Shown: positions 17,107 through 25,765 of the stretch, piece after piece | Layout of the letters: each line of letters opens with the position of its first letter | How positions within the stretch are numbered: the stretch's first letter is position 1 | From: an uncultured Alphaproteobacteria bacterium | GTDB lineage: Bacteria; Pseudomonadota; Alphaproteobacteria; HIMB59 | NCBI GenBank assembly: GCA_902546975.1 | Contig: CACCLU010000001.1 | Location: forward strand, 1 to 64,000 | DNA length: 64,000 nucleotides | Direction of reading: 5' to 3' | Position numbers and translations under genes: made by a program | Notes under the pieces: generated by a model | Seen by the model: only the letters and a program-made list of their open reading frames with translations | Told to the model about the DNA's origin: nothing | Database searches by the model: none

Positions 17107-17922
17107 CTAAGATAATAAATTACTATCCAAAACTCCACCTATTTGAATAGATTGAATTGAATTCGTGTCTCCCTCTTTTGTAGTGATAACTGCTCCAGAA
17201 ATGGTGGCTAATCCCTCTGCGGGTTCTAATCTATGTGAGTTCGATCCGGTTCTCATTCTTTTGATAGCGTTTTCTTTTTTCATACCAATAACAGAATTAT
17301 AATCTCCTGTCATGCCAATATCAGTTTGAAAACAAGTGCCTTTTTCTAATACCCTAGCGTCTGAGGTTGGAATATGAACATGAGTCCCATATATAGCTGT
17401 AAATTTTCCATCATAATTTTGAGCTATTCCATTTTTTTCAGATGTCACCTCAGCATGTACCTCTAAAAAAGAATAATCTATTTCATGATCATTAATAATA
17501 GATAAAAGTTGTGTATCAATAGAATGAAAAGGGTTACTTAAGGGAAGGTCAATGAATGTTTGACCATGAACTTGGCTTACCAATATTCTTTTTCCATTTT
17601 TATGAGTAAAAATTTTAAACCCCCTACCAGGAGATCCAACTTCGAAATTTAAAGGTCTGATAATATTATGATCTGGATTTTGATCCATATATTCTATGAT
17701 CTCTTTTTGTTTCCAAGCATGATTTCCTAAAGTGATAGCGTCAGCCCCCCAACTTGTAAGCTCTTCGTAAATTTTTCCTGTAAGTCCATAACCACCAGCT
17801 GAATTTTCTGCATTAATTATTGTAAAGCTAATTTTGAATTGATCTTGGATCTTTTTTAAATTTTCTTTTAGAGCTGTTCTTCCTGTTCTACCAACAACAT
17901 CTCCTATCACTAAAAAATTCAT
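17107..17922 (-). CDS. YmdB-family metallophosphoesterase (cyclic-nucleotide phosphodiesterase type)
   Basis: From the ATG at 17922 the protein begins NFLVIGDVVGRTGR, with the D-x-G metal-binding start of the family. Then come NAENSAGGYGLT, TLGNHAWKQKEI, a VHAEVTSEK-type histidine segment and YGTHVHIPTSDA. These match the TIGR00282/YmdB group, dinuclear-metal enzymes that hydrolyse 2',3'-cyclic nucleotides or cAMP in vitro. The chosen start gives an ATGA overlap with the cyclo-ligase stop. A longer frame from 17949 would add nine unlikely residues. The biological substrate in this organism is unknown. Confidence 0.9.
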   Translation of the reverse strand: MNFLVIGDVVGRTGRTALKENLKKIQDQFKISFTIINAENSAGGYGLTGKIYEELTSWGADAITLGNHAWKQKEIIEYMDQNPDHNIIRPLNFEVGSPGRGFKIFTHKNGKRILVSQVHGQTFIDLPLSNPFHSIDTQLLSIINDHEIDYSFLEVHAEVTSEKNGIAQNYDGKFTAIYGTHVHIPTSDARVLEKGTCFQTDIGMTGDYNSVIGMKKENAIKRMRTGSNSHRLEPAEGLATISGAVITTKEGDTNSIQSIQIGGVLDSNLLS

Positions 17923-18482
17923 AAAGAATAGATTTTTTGTTCTGAACAAATATAATCTACTTTTTGATCAAAACTCTCCTGAAAATTGATGTTAGTTTTT
18001 TGAATTTCAAAAGCAGCTAAAATAGTTTTTAAATTTCCTTTTTTTTTCAATTCTTCAATAGTTCTATCAAAAAAACCTCCTCCATAGCCTACCCTGAAAC
18101 CTTTTTCATTAAATGCAGAGCACGATGCAATAATTATATCAGGATCTAATGTCTTTTCACCCTTAGGTTCCATAATACCACCAAAACCTTTTTCCAAATT
18201 TGGACTATAAGGATTATATTCAAAATACTTTAAAGAAGATCCTTTTGATGTTACTTTGGGAAGTAAACATTTGATATTTTTATTTATTAAATCATCAGAA
18301 ATTCTCAATACATCTACTTCATTTTTATATGGATAAAATAAGCCAACAGAACTATTAGGATTAATTTTTTCTATTAAATCTAATATTTTTGAATTTATTT
18401 TATTGGAAAAAATATCCAAATCCGAAGTGTTTAGTTGCATTCTTAGTTCCAAGTGATGTTTTCGAATTTGTTTTTTATTCAA
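17919..18482 (-). CDS. 5-formyltetrahydrofolate cyclo-ligase
   Basis: Converts 5-formyl-THF with ATP to 5,10-methenyl-THF, rescuing a dead-end folate. The C-terminal signature GYGGGFFDRTIEEL near residue 130 and the N-terminal basic stretch KKQIRKHHLELR fit the ygfA/MTHFS family. The length of 187 is typical. Its start overlaps the zapA stop by 8 bp, so the 6S RNA gene that often lies between zapA and this gene elsewhere cannot be here. It adds to the one-carbon gene set that includes fhs at 53245. Confidence 0.93.
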   Translation of the reverse strand: MNKKQIRKHHLELRMQLNTSDLDIFSNKINSKILDLIEKINPNSSVGLFYPYKNEVDVLRISDDLINKNIKCLLPKVTSKGSSLKYFEYNPYSPNLEKGFGGIMEPKGEKTLDPDIIIASCSAFNEKGFRVGYGGGFFDRTIEELKKKGNLKTILAAFEIQKTNINFQESFDQKVDYICSEQKIYSL

Positions 18483-18807
18483 TGATTATATTATCATTTA
18501 GTTTTTTGAAAATTTGCTCAATGTCAGATTTTAGATGATTATTTTCATTCTGTAATTCTTGAATACGACTCTCATAAAATAATTTCTTATTTAAAGAGTC
18601 TTGTAATATTTTTTCTTTTTTCAAAACATCTTCCATGGATTTAAGATAGGCAATAAGTGTAGATGTTAAAAAAGGCACATTCTCTTTCTTCTCATCATCT
18701 ATGAGTTTACTAATTGAAGAAGCGATCTCTTTTACTGTCTCAACATTATCATCGGAACATTGTATTTTTAGCGGTCTTCCTCCAATTGTTAGAGTTAAAT
18801 TAACCAT
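18475..18807 (-). CDS. zapA: cell division protein ZapA
   Basis: ZapA cross-links FtsZ filaments in the cytoplasm. The 110-residue protein begins VNLTLTIGGRPLKIQCSD, with the beta-hairpin typical of ZapA, and then VKEIASSISKLIDDEK. The second half is a long coiled coil for dimerisation. It overlaps the following cyclo-ligase and is itself overlapped at its start by a coiled-coil gene, the usual small cluster of alphaproteobacteria. Confidence 0.88.
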   Translation of the reverse strand: MVNLTLTIGGRPLKIQCSDDNVETVKEIASSISKLIDDEKKENVPFLTSTLIAYLKSMEDVLKKEKILQDSLNKKLFYESRIQELQNENNHLKSDIEQIFKKLNDNIIIE

Positions 18808-19060
18808 CTATATCTATTGAACCCAGTAATTCCTCAATTTTATTAGTTGCTTGATCAATAAGTTGAGATTTTTCAGATAACTCAAGTTTGTTATTTTCTA
18901 ATTCGGTTATTAATTCTGACTCTCTTCTCTCTAAATATTCTATCTTAGCTTTTAATTCTTGTTTCTCATTTATTAGTTCTTGGTTATTAATTTTATAATT
19001 CTGAAGTTTTGATGCAATTTGCTCAATTTTTTGAAGTATTTGTTGTTGAAATTCGTTCAT
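18800..19060 (-). CDS. small coiled-coil protein upstream of zapA (DUF4164/ZapB-like)
   Basis: The 86 residues are almost entirely predicted coiled coil, with heptad leucines and isoleucines from about residue 5 to 78 (ILQKIEQIASKLQNY, LKAKIEYLERRESEL). No signal peptide or membrane segment is present. It is the first gene of the run that includes zapA and overlaps it by 8 bp. Position and build match the DUF4164 proteins found next to zapA in alphaproteobacteria, and ZapB in function is possible. Coiled coils are poor family markers, so the name stays open. Confidence 0.7.
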   Translation of the reverse strand: MNEFQQQILQKIEQIASKLQNYKINNQELINEKQELKAKIEYLERRESELITELENNKLELSEKSQLIDQATNKIEELLGSIDIDG

Positions 19061-19095
19061 ACTTTAATTATTAGTTATTAAGAAAAGTTATTCCA

Positions 19096-21027
19096 TTGAA
19101 AAATTATACTAAATTAGCAAACTGTATCAGATTTTTATCAATTGATGCGGTAGAAAAAGCAAAATCTGGTCATCCTGGTATGCCCATGGGAATGGCTGAC
19201 ATTGCCACAGTGCTCTTTCACGATTTTCTTATTCATAATCCCAAGGATCCGAACTGGTTACTTAGAGATCGATTCGTTTTATCTAATGGACATGGTTCGA
19301 TGTTGCTTTACTCACTTTTATACCTCACCGGTTATAAAAAAATAACAATCTCTCAAATTAAAAATTTTAGACAATTGGGCTACATTACAGCGGGACATCC
19401 TGAATATGAACCAGATGCTGGAATAGAAATAACGACCGGTCCTCTTGGACAAGGTATTTCGAATGCAGTAGGAATGGCCATAGCCCTTAAAAAGCTTTCA
19501 AAAGAGAAAAAATTATTTAAAACCCCAAAGGTATATGTTTTTTGTGGTGATGGGTGTTTAATGGAAGGAATTAGTCAAGAGGCAATAAGCTTAGCAGGTC
19601 ACTTAAAACTTAATAATTTGATACTAATTTATGATAACAACAACATTAGTATCGATGGATCCACAGACCTAGCTTTTAGCGATAATACAAACCTTAGATT
19701 TAAGTCGGTAAATTGGGAGGTGCATAGCGGAAAAGGTCATGATCATAAAAATATTTATAAACTTTTACAAAAAGCACAAGTATCAAAAGCCCCTTGTTTG
19801 CTAAACTTTAAAACAACAATTGGATTTGGTTCTCCAAATAAATCTGCAAAAGCATCATCACACGGTTCACCCTTAGGTTCAGAGGAGGTGAAATTAACTA
19901 GAAGTAAATTATTTTGGGATGAAAAACCTTTTCAAATTCCAGATAAACTTTTAAAGATTTGGCGAAATTCATCCACCAATAATTTACAAATATACAAAAA
20001 AACTAAATCAATATCTCACACAAATTTTTCAAATAAAGACATAGATAAGTTATTTAATAAAATAGAGACAGATTTGAAAAATTTTAAATCTGATCAGGCT
20101 ACTAGAAAATCCTCTGAAGCAATATTACATTATTTTAAAGAAGATCATCCGATACTCGGAGGCTCTGCAGACTTAACAGGCTCCAATAATACCAAAGGTA
20201 AACAAATGTCTGTTCTGGATAGCATGAACACAGCAGGACAATATATCCATTATGGTGTAAGAGAGCATGGTATGGCTGCAATAATGAATGGTATTGCTGC
20301 TACCAAAATTTACAAAACATATTCAGGAACTTTTTTGAGCTTTGCTGATTATATGAAGCCAAGTCTTCGTCTAGCTGCACTAATGAAAATTAATCCTATA
20401 CAAGTTTTCACACACGACTCTATTGGATTAGGTGAAGATGGACCTACTCATCAACCTATTGAACAAATTAATATGTTAAGACTCATTCCAAATAGTTATG
20501 TTTTCAGACCCTGCGATCTTAAAGAAACAATTGTATGTTGGAGAGAGGCCTTAAAAATTAATGATGCACCTTCATTTATCTGTCTTTCAAGGCAAAATCT
20601 GCCACAAATTTCAAATAAAAAATTAGACTCAAAAAAATTTAAAGGTGCTTACGTTATATATGGTCCAAAAATTAATAATGATATTACTATTATAGCTACT
20701 GGTTCAGAGGTATCTCTAGCTGTCAACATTGCAGTAAGAATTAGAGGTGCTGGTATTATTGCAAAAGTCATTTCAATGCCATCAACATCTGTTTTTGAAA
20801 AGCAGTCAAAAACTTTTAAAAATAATTTATTAAAATCAAAATCTAGTGAAACTTTTATAATTGAAGCTGGATCAACAATGTATTGGAATAAGTACACAAA
20901 ATATGAAAATATATTTGGATTAGATAATTTTGGTGCTAGTGCACCCGGGAATGAAGTTTTTCGAAAATTTGGTTTAACAACAGAAACTGTATCTAGTAAA
21001 ATAATTAGGAAAATTAGAACAAAATGA
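19096..21027 (+). CDS. tkt: transketolase
   Basis: Thiamine-diphosphate enzyme of the pentose-phosphate pathway. Residues near the start read IRFLSIDAVEKAKSGHPGMPMGMAD. GPLGQGISNAVG, the ThDP-binding GDGCLMEGISQEA...YDNNNISIDG block, and the second-half SADLTGSN and HDSIGLGEDGPTHQPIEQ are all family signatures. The length of 643 is slightly under the usual 660. The start is TTG, 3-4 residues before the conserved region, and no ATG is available nearby. It is divergent from the zapA cluster with only 35 bp between and overlaps gap through ATGA. Confidence 0.97.
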   Translation: MKNYTKLANCIRFLSIDAVEKAKSGHPGMPMGMADIATVLFHDFLIHNPKDPNWLLRDRFVLSNGHGSMLLYSLLYLTGYKKITISQIKNFRQLGYITAGHPEYEPDAGIEITTGPLGQGISNAVGMAIALKKLSKEKKLFKTPKVYVFCGDGCLMEGISQEAISLAGHLKLNNLILIYDNNNISIDGSTDLAFSDNTNLRFKSVNWEVHSGKGHDHKNIYKLLQKAQVSKAPCLLNFKTTIGFGSPNKSAKASSHGSPLGSEEVKLTRSKLFWDEKPFQIPDKLLKIWRNSSTNNLQIYKKTKSISHTNFSNKDIDKLFNKIETDLKNFKSDQATRKSSEAILHYFKEDHPILGGSADLTGSNNTKGKQMSVLDSMNTAGQYIHYGVREHGMAAIMNGIAATKIYKTYSGTFLSFADYMKPSLRLAALMKINPIQVFTHDSIGLGEDGPTHQPIEQINMLRLIPNSYVFRPCDLKETIVCWREALKINDAPSFICLSRQNLPQISNKKLDSKKFKGAYVIYGPKINNDITIIATGSEVSLAVNIAVRIRGAGIIAKVISMPSTSVFEKQSKTFKNNLLKSKSSETFIIEAGSTMYWNKYTKYENIFGLDNFGASAPGNEVFRKFGLTTETVSSKIIRKIRTK

Positions 21028-22040
21028 AAAAAAAAGTAGCAATTAATGGTTTTGGTAGAATAGGCAGACTTGTTTATAGAGCATTTTTGGAGAGATTAAA
21101 TGAATTTAGAGATCAATATGAAATAAGTTATATAAACGACTTAGCTGATATTGACTCAAATATTCACTTACTTAAATATGATAGTATCCATGGACCTCTC
21201 AATAAGGAAATTAATAAAGTTTCCGATGAACAATTTTCAATAGAGGAAAATACGGTAACTGTTACATCTGAGAGGAACCCTATTGATTTGAAATGGCAAG
21301 ATAAGAAAGTCGACATTATTTTAGAGTGCACGGGTGTTTTTGCATCTAAGGAAAAGGCAATGTCTCATATCGAAAGCGGAGCTAGTAAAGTTATAGTTTC
21401 TGCTCCATGTTCTGGTGCTGATATAACGGTTGTACAAGGAGTTAACAACGAAAATATTAATATTGATCATCAAATAATCTCTAATGCCTCTTGTACAACT
21501 AATTGTCTTGCGCCTATTGCTTTTGTAATAGATCAAGAGTTTGAAATTGAAAATGGATACATGACAACTATTCACTCTTATACAGGAGATCAAAATACAG
21601 TAGACACGTTTCATAAAGATCTTAGAAGAGCAAGAGCAGCATCAACTAACATTATACCAACAAGCACAGGTGCAGCAAAAGCTGTCGGTCTCGTTCTTCC
21701 TCATTTAAATGGAAAATTAGATGGCACAGCTATAAGAGTCCCAACGCCAAATGTATCTCTAGTAGATTTTAAATTTAACACGAAAAAAAATATCACAATT
21801 GAAAATTTAAATAATAAATTCCAAGAATATGCAAATGGCTCTCTTAAAGGTATTTTAGGAGTGGACACAGACCCTAAAGTATCGAGTGATTATAATCATG
21901 ACGCAAGGAGTTCTATTTTAGATTTAAGTGAAACAACAACGGTGTCAGATAATTTTGGTAGAGTATTGACTTGGTATGATAACGAGTGGGGATTTTCAAA
22001 TAGAATGCTTGAGACAACAGCTCAAGTGTGTAATTTATAG
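21024..22040 (+). CDS. gap: glyceraldehyde-3-phosphate dehydrogenase
   Basis: Phosphorylating NAD(P)-dependent dehydrogenase of glycolysis and gluconeogenesis. The Rossmann start VAINGFGRIGRLVYRAF, the catalytic block SNASCTTNCLAP with the active cysteine near residue 156, HSYTGDQ, and the closing YDNEWGFSNRM are all present. The length of 338 is normal. It is translationally coupled to tkt (ATGA) and followed by fba after 8 bp. The phosphoglycerate kinase gene often found here is absent. Confidence 0.98.
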   Translation: MKKKVAINGFGRIGRLVYRAFLERLNEFRDQYEISYINDLADIDSNIHLLKYDSIHGPLNKEINKVSDEQFSIEENTVTVTSERNPIDLKWQDKKVDIILECTGVFASKEKAMSHIESGASKVIVSAPCSGADITVVQGVNNENINIDHQIISNASCTTNCLAPIAFVIDQEFEIENGYMTTIHSYTGDQNTVDTFHKDLRRARAASTNIIPTSTGAAKAVGLVLPHLNGKLDGTAIRVPTPNVSLVDFKFNTKKNITIENLNNKFQEYANGSLKGILGVDTDPKVSSDYNHDARSSILDLSETTTVSDNFGRVLTWYDNEWGFSNRMLETTAQVCNL

Positions 22041-22048
22041 GAACTATT

Positions 22049-22966
22049 ATGAAAGTAACAAATACTACAAGAAAAATTATATCAAACTACACTCACGAAA
22101 ATATTGGAGTGAGATCAAATCTTATGAAAATTTTGGGACATGGAAAGTTAGGTGGAACTGGAAGAATGATAATTTTACCTGTCGATCAAGGTTTTGAACA
22201 CGGGCCCGATAGAAGTTTTGCTGTAAATTCCCCAGCTTACGATCCAAACTATCATCACCAACTTGCAATAGATGCTGGTTTATCAGCTTATGCTGCTCCT
22301 CTTGGTTTACTTCAAACAAGTTCTGGAAATTATAATGGTCAAATTCCTACTATATTGAAAATTAATAGCTCAAATACTCTTGCAACATCTCTTGATCAAG
22401 CTGTTACTGGGAGTGTAAATGATGCATTAAAATTAGGATGTGCTGCAATAGGTTTTACAATTTACCCTGGGTCTGATCATAATTTTGAATTAATGGAAGA
22501 ATTTAAAAGACTTAGTTTCGAGGCTAAAGAAAAAGGTCTTGCTGTGGTTTTATGGGCTTATGCGAGAGGTTCAAAGATTAGCAAAAAAGGTGAAACAGCA
22601 ATGAACATAATTTCATATGCAGCACACATGTCTGCTCTATTGGGGGCAAATATTATAAAAGTAAAACTTCCTAGTGATTTTTTAGAAGAAGATCCAACTA
22701 AAAAAGCATTTGAAGATAATAATATACCTATAAGCACTTTAAAAGATCGTGTGGCTCATATCAAAAAAGTTGCATTTGATGGAAAACGCTTAGTAGTATT
22801 TTCGGGTGGGGATGCAAAAGATGATCAAGCTTTAATGGATGAGGTGCTTGCAATTCACCAGGGAGATGGAAACGGCTCAATTATTGGAAGAAATTGTTTT
22901 CAAAGATCTAGAGTAGATGCCTTGGCTTTATTAGAGCGAATGATTCAAATTTATAAATCTAAATGA
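22049..22966 (+). CDS. fbaB: class I fructose-bisphosphate aldolase, FbaB/DhnA type
   Basis: Schiff-base aldolase joining or splitting fructose-1,6-bisphosphate. Family elements are LPVDQGFEHGP near residue 45, VLWAYARGS, and IIKVKLPSDF with a lysine in the position of the Schiff-base residue. It belongs to the archaeal/DhnA class I group, not to zinc-dependent class II. The 305-residue protein is coupled to efp by ATGA. Together with gap and tkt it forms a reduced sugar-phosphate operon. Confidence 0.92.
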   Translation: MKVTNTTRKIISNYTHENIGVRSNLMKILGHGKLGGTGRMIILPVDQGFEHGPDRSFAVNSPAYDPNYHHQLAIDAGLSAYAAPLGLLQTSSGNYNGQIPTILKINSSNTLATSLDQAVTGSVNDALKLGCAAIGFTIYPGSDHNFELMEEFKRLSFEAKEKGLAVVLWAYARGSKISKKGETAMNIISYAAHMSALLGANIIKVKLPSDFLEEDPTKKAFEDNNIPISTLKDRVAHIKKVAFDGKRLVVFSGGDAKDDQALMDEVLAIHQGDGNGSIIGRNCFQRSRVDALALLERMIQIYKSK

Positions 22967-23529
22967 AAATTAATGCTAACGACTTAAAGATAGGAAATAT
23001 AATTCAACATAATAATTCGCTTTGGAAAGTGGCTAAATTATCCCATACACAACCTGGAAAAGGAGGGGCATATATTCAAGCTGAGTTGAAAAATATTTCA
23101 AACCAGTCAAAATTAAATGAGAGATTTAGAAGTTCAGAGTCTGTTGAAAAAATTCGTGCTGAAGAGATAGATCATCAATTTTTATTTCGTAGTGGAGAGG
23201 ATTTTACATTTATGAATAACCAAACCTATGAGCAAATAGTTATGAATATTAGTCAAGTGAATGAAAATACAGCAAAATTTCTTGAAGATGGAATGGAAGT
23301 CTCTATTGAGTTTTATGATGAAAAACCAATGAACGTTAATCCTCCTGAGAGTCTTACTGTACAAATAGCCGAAACTGAGGCAGTTGTTAAAGGACAAACA
23401 GCATCTTCATCATATAAACCAGCATTGTTAACTAACGGTGTAAGAGTTACTGTTCCACCTCATATTGAAACGGGTGACAAAATTAGAATAAACACGTCTG
23501 AATTAACTTACATAGAAAAAGCAAAATAA
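22963..23529 (+). CDS. efp: elongation factor P
   Basis: EF-P relieves ribosome stalling at consecutive prolines. The KOW-like first domain contains PGKGGAY with K33, the lysine that is beta-lysylated in many proteobacteria. The two OB-like domains follow, with the ending GDKIRINTSELTYIEKAK near the C-terminus. The length of 188 is standard. No epmA/epmB lies in the window. It is followed 8 bp later by suhB, an order that recurs in alphaproteobacteria. Confidence 0.97.
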   Translation: MKINANDLKIGNIIQHNNSLWKVAKLSHTQPGKGGAYIQAELKNISNQSKLNERFRSSESVEKIRAEEIDHQFLFRSGEDFTFMNNQTYEQIVMNISQVNENTAKFLEDGMEVSIEFYDEKPMNVNPPESLTVQIAETEAVVKGQTASSSYKPALLTNGVRVTVPPHIETGDKIRINTSELTYIEKAK

Positions 23530-23537
23530 TTTTTTCT

Positions 23538-24332
23538 ATGGCTATTGTCCCACCAGTAATTGTTGTTATGGAAAAGGCATGTAGGAATGCTGCTAAATCT
23601 TTAATAAGAGATTTTGGAGAGCTTGAGAAACTTCAAATTTCTAAAAAAGATAAAAATGATTTTGTATCCTCTGCAGATATTAGAGCATCTGAAAGTATCA
23701 GTTATACTTTGGGAAAAGATAGACCTGATTTTCTTCAAATTGATGAGGAGACTTTTAATGCTGAAGATTTAGATAAGCTTAAAGGTGATACTCCTGTTTT
23801 TATCTCAGACCCACTTGACGGAACAAAAAATTTCATACATGGAAATGGTTACTTTGCAGTAACCATTGGATTGATGCAAAAAGGAGAGATTATTGCTGGT
23901 GTTACATATAACCCAATTTTGAATGAATTATTTTGGGCTCATAAGGGTTCTGGATCTTGGATTAACAACCAAAGGCTCAGGGTTTCCCAAAGAGATAAGT
24001 TAGATGGATGTATGTTTACATCTGGTGTGCAAATCAAGCATGAAGATATTCTTGAAAAAGGCATTGCTCAAATAGGATCGCTTCAAAGGAAAACAAGTGT
24101 CAGAATCCTTGGTTCTTCAGCTCTTGATTTAGCGAATGTGGCATCAGGAAAATTTGATGGATTTTGGTCATTAAGATTAAATCTTTGGGATATCGTAGCA
24201 GGTATTATTTTAGTAAATGAGGCTGGTGGGATATGCCTAAATGAAAAAGGTAATGTTTTTGATCCCTTAAATGATGAAAGTTTAATAGCCTCTAGTGCTG
24301 CCATTAGCGGCGAATTGCTGAAAAGCCTATAA
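23538..24332 (+). CDS. suhB: inositol monophosphatase family protein SuhB
   Basis: Magnesium-dependent phosphatase acting on inositol-1-phosphate and related sugar phosphates, with a proposed role in rRNA transcription. It shows the metal-site motif [12 protein letters not shown] near residue 94, IDEETF for the third ligand area, and the C-terminal [15 protein letters not shown]. The length of 264 is typical. The gene follows efp closely and is probably on the same transcript. Substrate not determined by sequence. Confidence 0.93.
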   Translation: MAIVPPVIVVMEKACRNAAKSLIRDFGELEKLQISKKDKNDFVSSADIRASESISYTLGKDRPDFLQIDEETFNAEDLDKLKGDTPVFISDPLDGTKNFIHGNGYFAVTIGLMQKGEIIAGVTYNPILNELFWAHKGSGSWINNQRLRVSQRDKLDGCMFTSGVQIKHEDILEKGIAQIGSLQRKTSVRILGSSALDLANVASGKFDGFWSLRLNLWDIVAGIILVNEAGGICLNEKGNVFDPLNDESLIASSAAISGELLKSL

Positions 24333-24378
24333 ATATTTACTTGATTTTTTAACCTTTGATCTCTATTTTCTCATAACC

Positions 24379-24600
24379 ATGAAACAAAAAATACATCCTG
24401 ATTACCATGAAATTACTGTAGAACGTACTGACGGATCAACTTATAAGACGAGATCTACTTGGGGTAAAGCTGGCGATACTATGAAGCTTGAAATTGACCC
24501 ATTATCTCACCCTGCTTGGAGTCAAGGATCTGGAAAAATGGTTGACTCAGGTGGAAGAGTTGCACGTTTTAAAAATAAATATAAGTCATTTAATATTTAA
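24379..24600 (+). CDS. rpmE: 50S ribosomal protein bL31 (cysteine-free type)
   Basis: Large-subunit ribosomal protein. The 73-residue sequence starts [19 protein letters not shown] and contains [24 protein letters not shown] block of alphaproteobacterial L31. There are no cysteines, so it is the zinc-independent form. A leader of 46 bp separates it from suhB. The gene precedes the trcR-type regulator, as often in alphaproteobacteria. Confidence 0.97.
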   Translation: MKQKIHPDYHEITVERTDGSTYKTRSTWGKAGDTMKLEIDPLSHPAWSQGSGKMVDSGGRVARFKNKYKSFNI

Positions 24601-24615
24601 TATTTTAACAAGACC

Positions 24616-25200
24616 ATGTCTGACAATAAACCTTTAATGCCCTTAGCTACGGCCGTATGGTTGGTAGACAATACTGCTTTAAGTTTTTTCCAAATATCTC
24701 AATTCTGTCAATTACATGAGCTAGAAGTTCAAAGTATTGCAGATGGTGAGGATGCTTATCGTATGCAAGGATTAAACCCTATAGCCAGTGGTCAATTAAC
24801 TATGGATGAGATTAAACGTTGTGAGGGAGATCATTCACTTGAACTGCAATTGCAAAATAAAAAATCTGAGTCCATTCAATCGAGCGTTAAAACAAAAAAA
24901 TACTTACCATTATCAGTAAGACAAGAAAGACCTAAGGCTATAGCTTGGCTAATTCGTGAGTATGGACAAATACTAACAGATACGCAAATAGCTAAACTTA
25001 CAAGTTCTACTAAGCCTACTGTTGCTAATATAAGGGCTGGTAATCAATCTCAACCAATTACAGAATTTAGAAACCCCACTGATCTTGGTTTATGTACTTA
25101 TGAAGAGCTCGAAGCACTAGTTGAAAAAGGTCAGCGAAAAGCAGAACGCGAGAGAAAAGCAAAAGAAAAGGCAGAAAAATTACAGTCTACTACTGCTTAG
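24616..25200 (+). CDS. trcR: DUF1013 / TrcR-type cell-cycle transcription regulator
   Basis: The 194-residue protein begins with PLMPLATAVWLVDNTALSF, then QISQFCQLHELEVQSIADGE, and later RPKAIAWLIREYGQILTDTQIAKL, a helix-turn-helix-like stretch. This is the DUF1013 family, restricted to alphaproteobacteria and, as I recall, named TrcR for its role with cell-cycle regulation. The C-terminus is a charged Lys/Glu tail. It follows rpmE by 15 bp, and its last 11 bp overlap the convergent lipoprotein gene. It is one of the strongest lineage markers in the window. Confidence 0.9.
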   Translation: MSDNKPLMPLATAVWLVDNTALSFFQISQFCQLHELEVQSIADGEDAYRMQGLNPIASGQLTMDEIKRCEGDHSLELQLQNKKSESIQSSVKTKKYLPLSVRQERPKAIAWLIREYGQILTDTQIAKLTSSTKPTVANIRAGNQSQPITEFRNPTDLGLCTYEELEALVEKGQRKAERERKAKEKAEKLQSTTA

Positions 25201-25714
25201 TGAAGAATAAATAAACATCTCCTAATCTTATACCAAATTTTTTCATAGTAGCTTTATTGAATACATTTTTTTCATCTTGCATAATCATCCAATCATCAAA
25301 TTTTACATTCATTATTCCATCACCATACTTGAGTTTTAATGTGTAATGCCAATTTAAAGCATTTCCTGAGCTTTCACCTAAGGCTACACCTATAATATCA
25401 GCAGAAATTCCTTCGTAAGTATTTTCACCAGTTTTTTTAATTTCCCATCTTCTGAATTCTTCCTCTCCATCATCATAGAGGAAGGTCTCATTGAGAATAA
25501 AATTATCTTCCTGTTGAATACCTTCCATTTCAACAGTAAACTGTCGTCTTACCTTTCCAAGTCTATCAATAAAAAGACCGCTAGCTGTTGTTTTTCCTAA
25601 AAAATACTCTTCTATTTTAAATATTGGTTTTTTGTTGGCAAAGTCTTCAAGTTTCATGTTATTGCACCCACTGACAAATATTAATAAAATACTCGCTATT
25701 AATACATTTCTCAT
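25190..25714 (-). CDS. DUF3833 lipoprotein of the photolyase/cfa cluster
   Basis: From the ATG at 25714 the protein starts with a lipoprotein signal (LIASILLIFVSGC). DUF3833-like blocks follow: FLGKTTASGLFIDRLGKVRRQF, FLYDDGEEEFRRWEI, SADIIGVALGESSGNAL and the ending FNKATMKKFGIRLGDVYLFF. A start at 25735 would place seven residues before the signal. DUF3833 proteins travel with cfa-like, DUF1365 and FAD-oxidoreductase genes. They are taken for outer-membrane or periplasmic lipoproteins of the singlet-oxygen response, with no proven biochemical role. Confidence 0.88.
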   Translation of the reverse strand: MRNVLIASILLIFVSGCNNMKLEDFANKKPIFKIEEYFLGKTTASGLFIDRLGKVRRQFTVEMEGIQQEDNFILNETFLYDDGEEEFRRWEIKKTGENTYEGISADIIGVALGESSGNALNWHYTLKLKYGDGIMNVKFDDWMIMQDEKNVFNKATMKKFGIRLGDVYLFFTKQ

Positions 25715-25765
25715 ACACACAATCAATACGCTCATTAATAAAAGTAGATCTTTAACAGATTTAAT

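Noticed and set aside
17230-17260. tRNA-like GTTCGATCC stretch
   Set aside because: It lies within the conserved ymdB-type coding region and has no acceptor or anticodon stem around it. No tRNA was found elsewhere.
18470-18485. 6S RNA gene between zapA and the cyclo-ligase
   Set aside because: The two genes overlap by 8 bp, leaving no room for ssrS.
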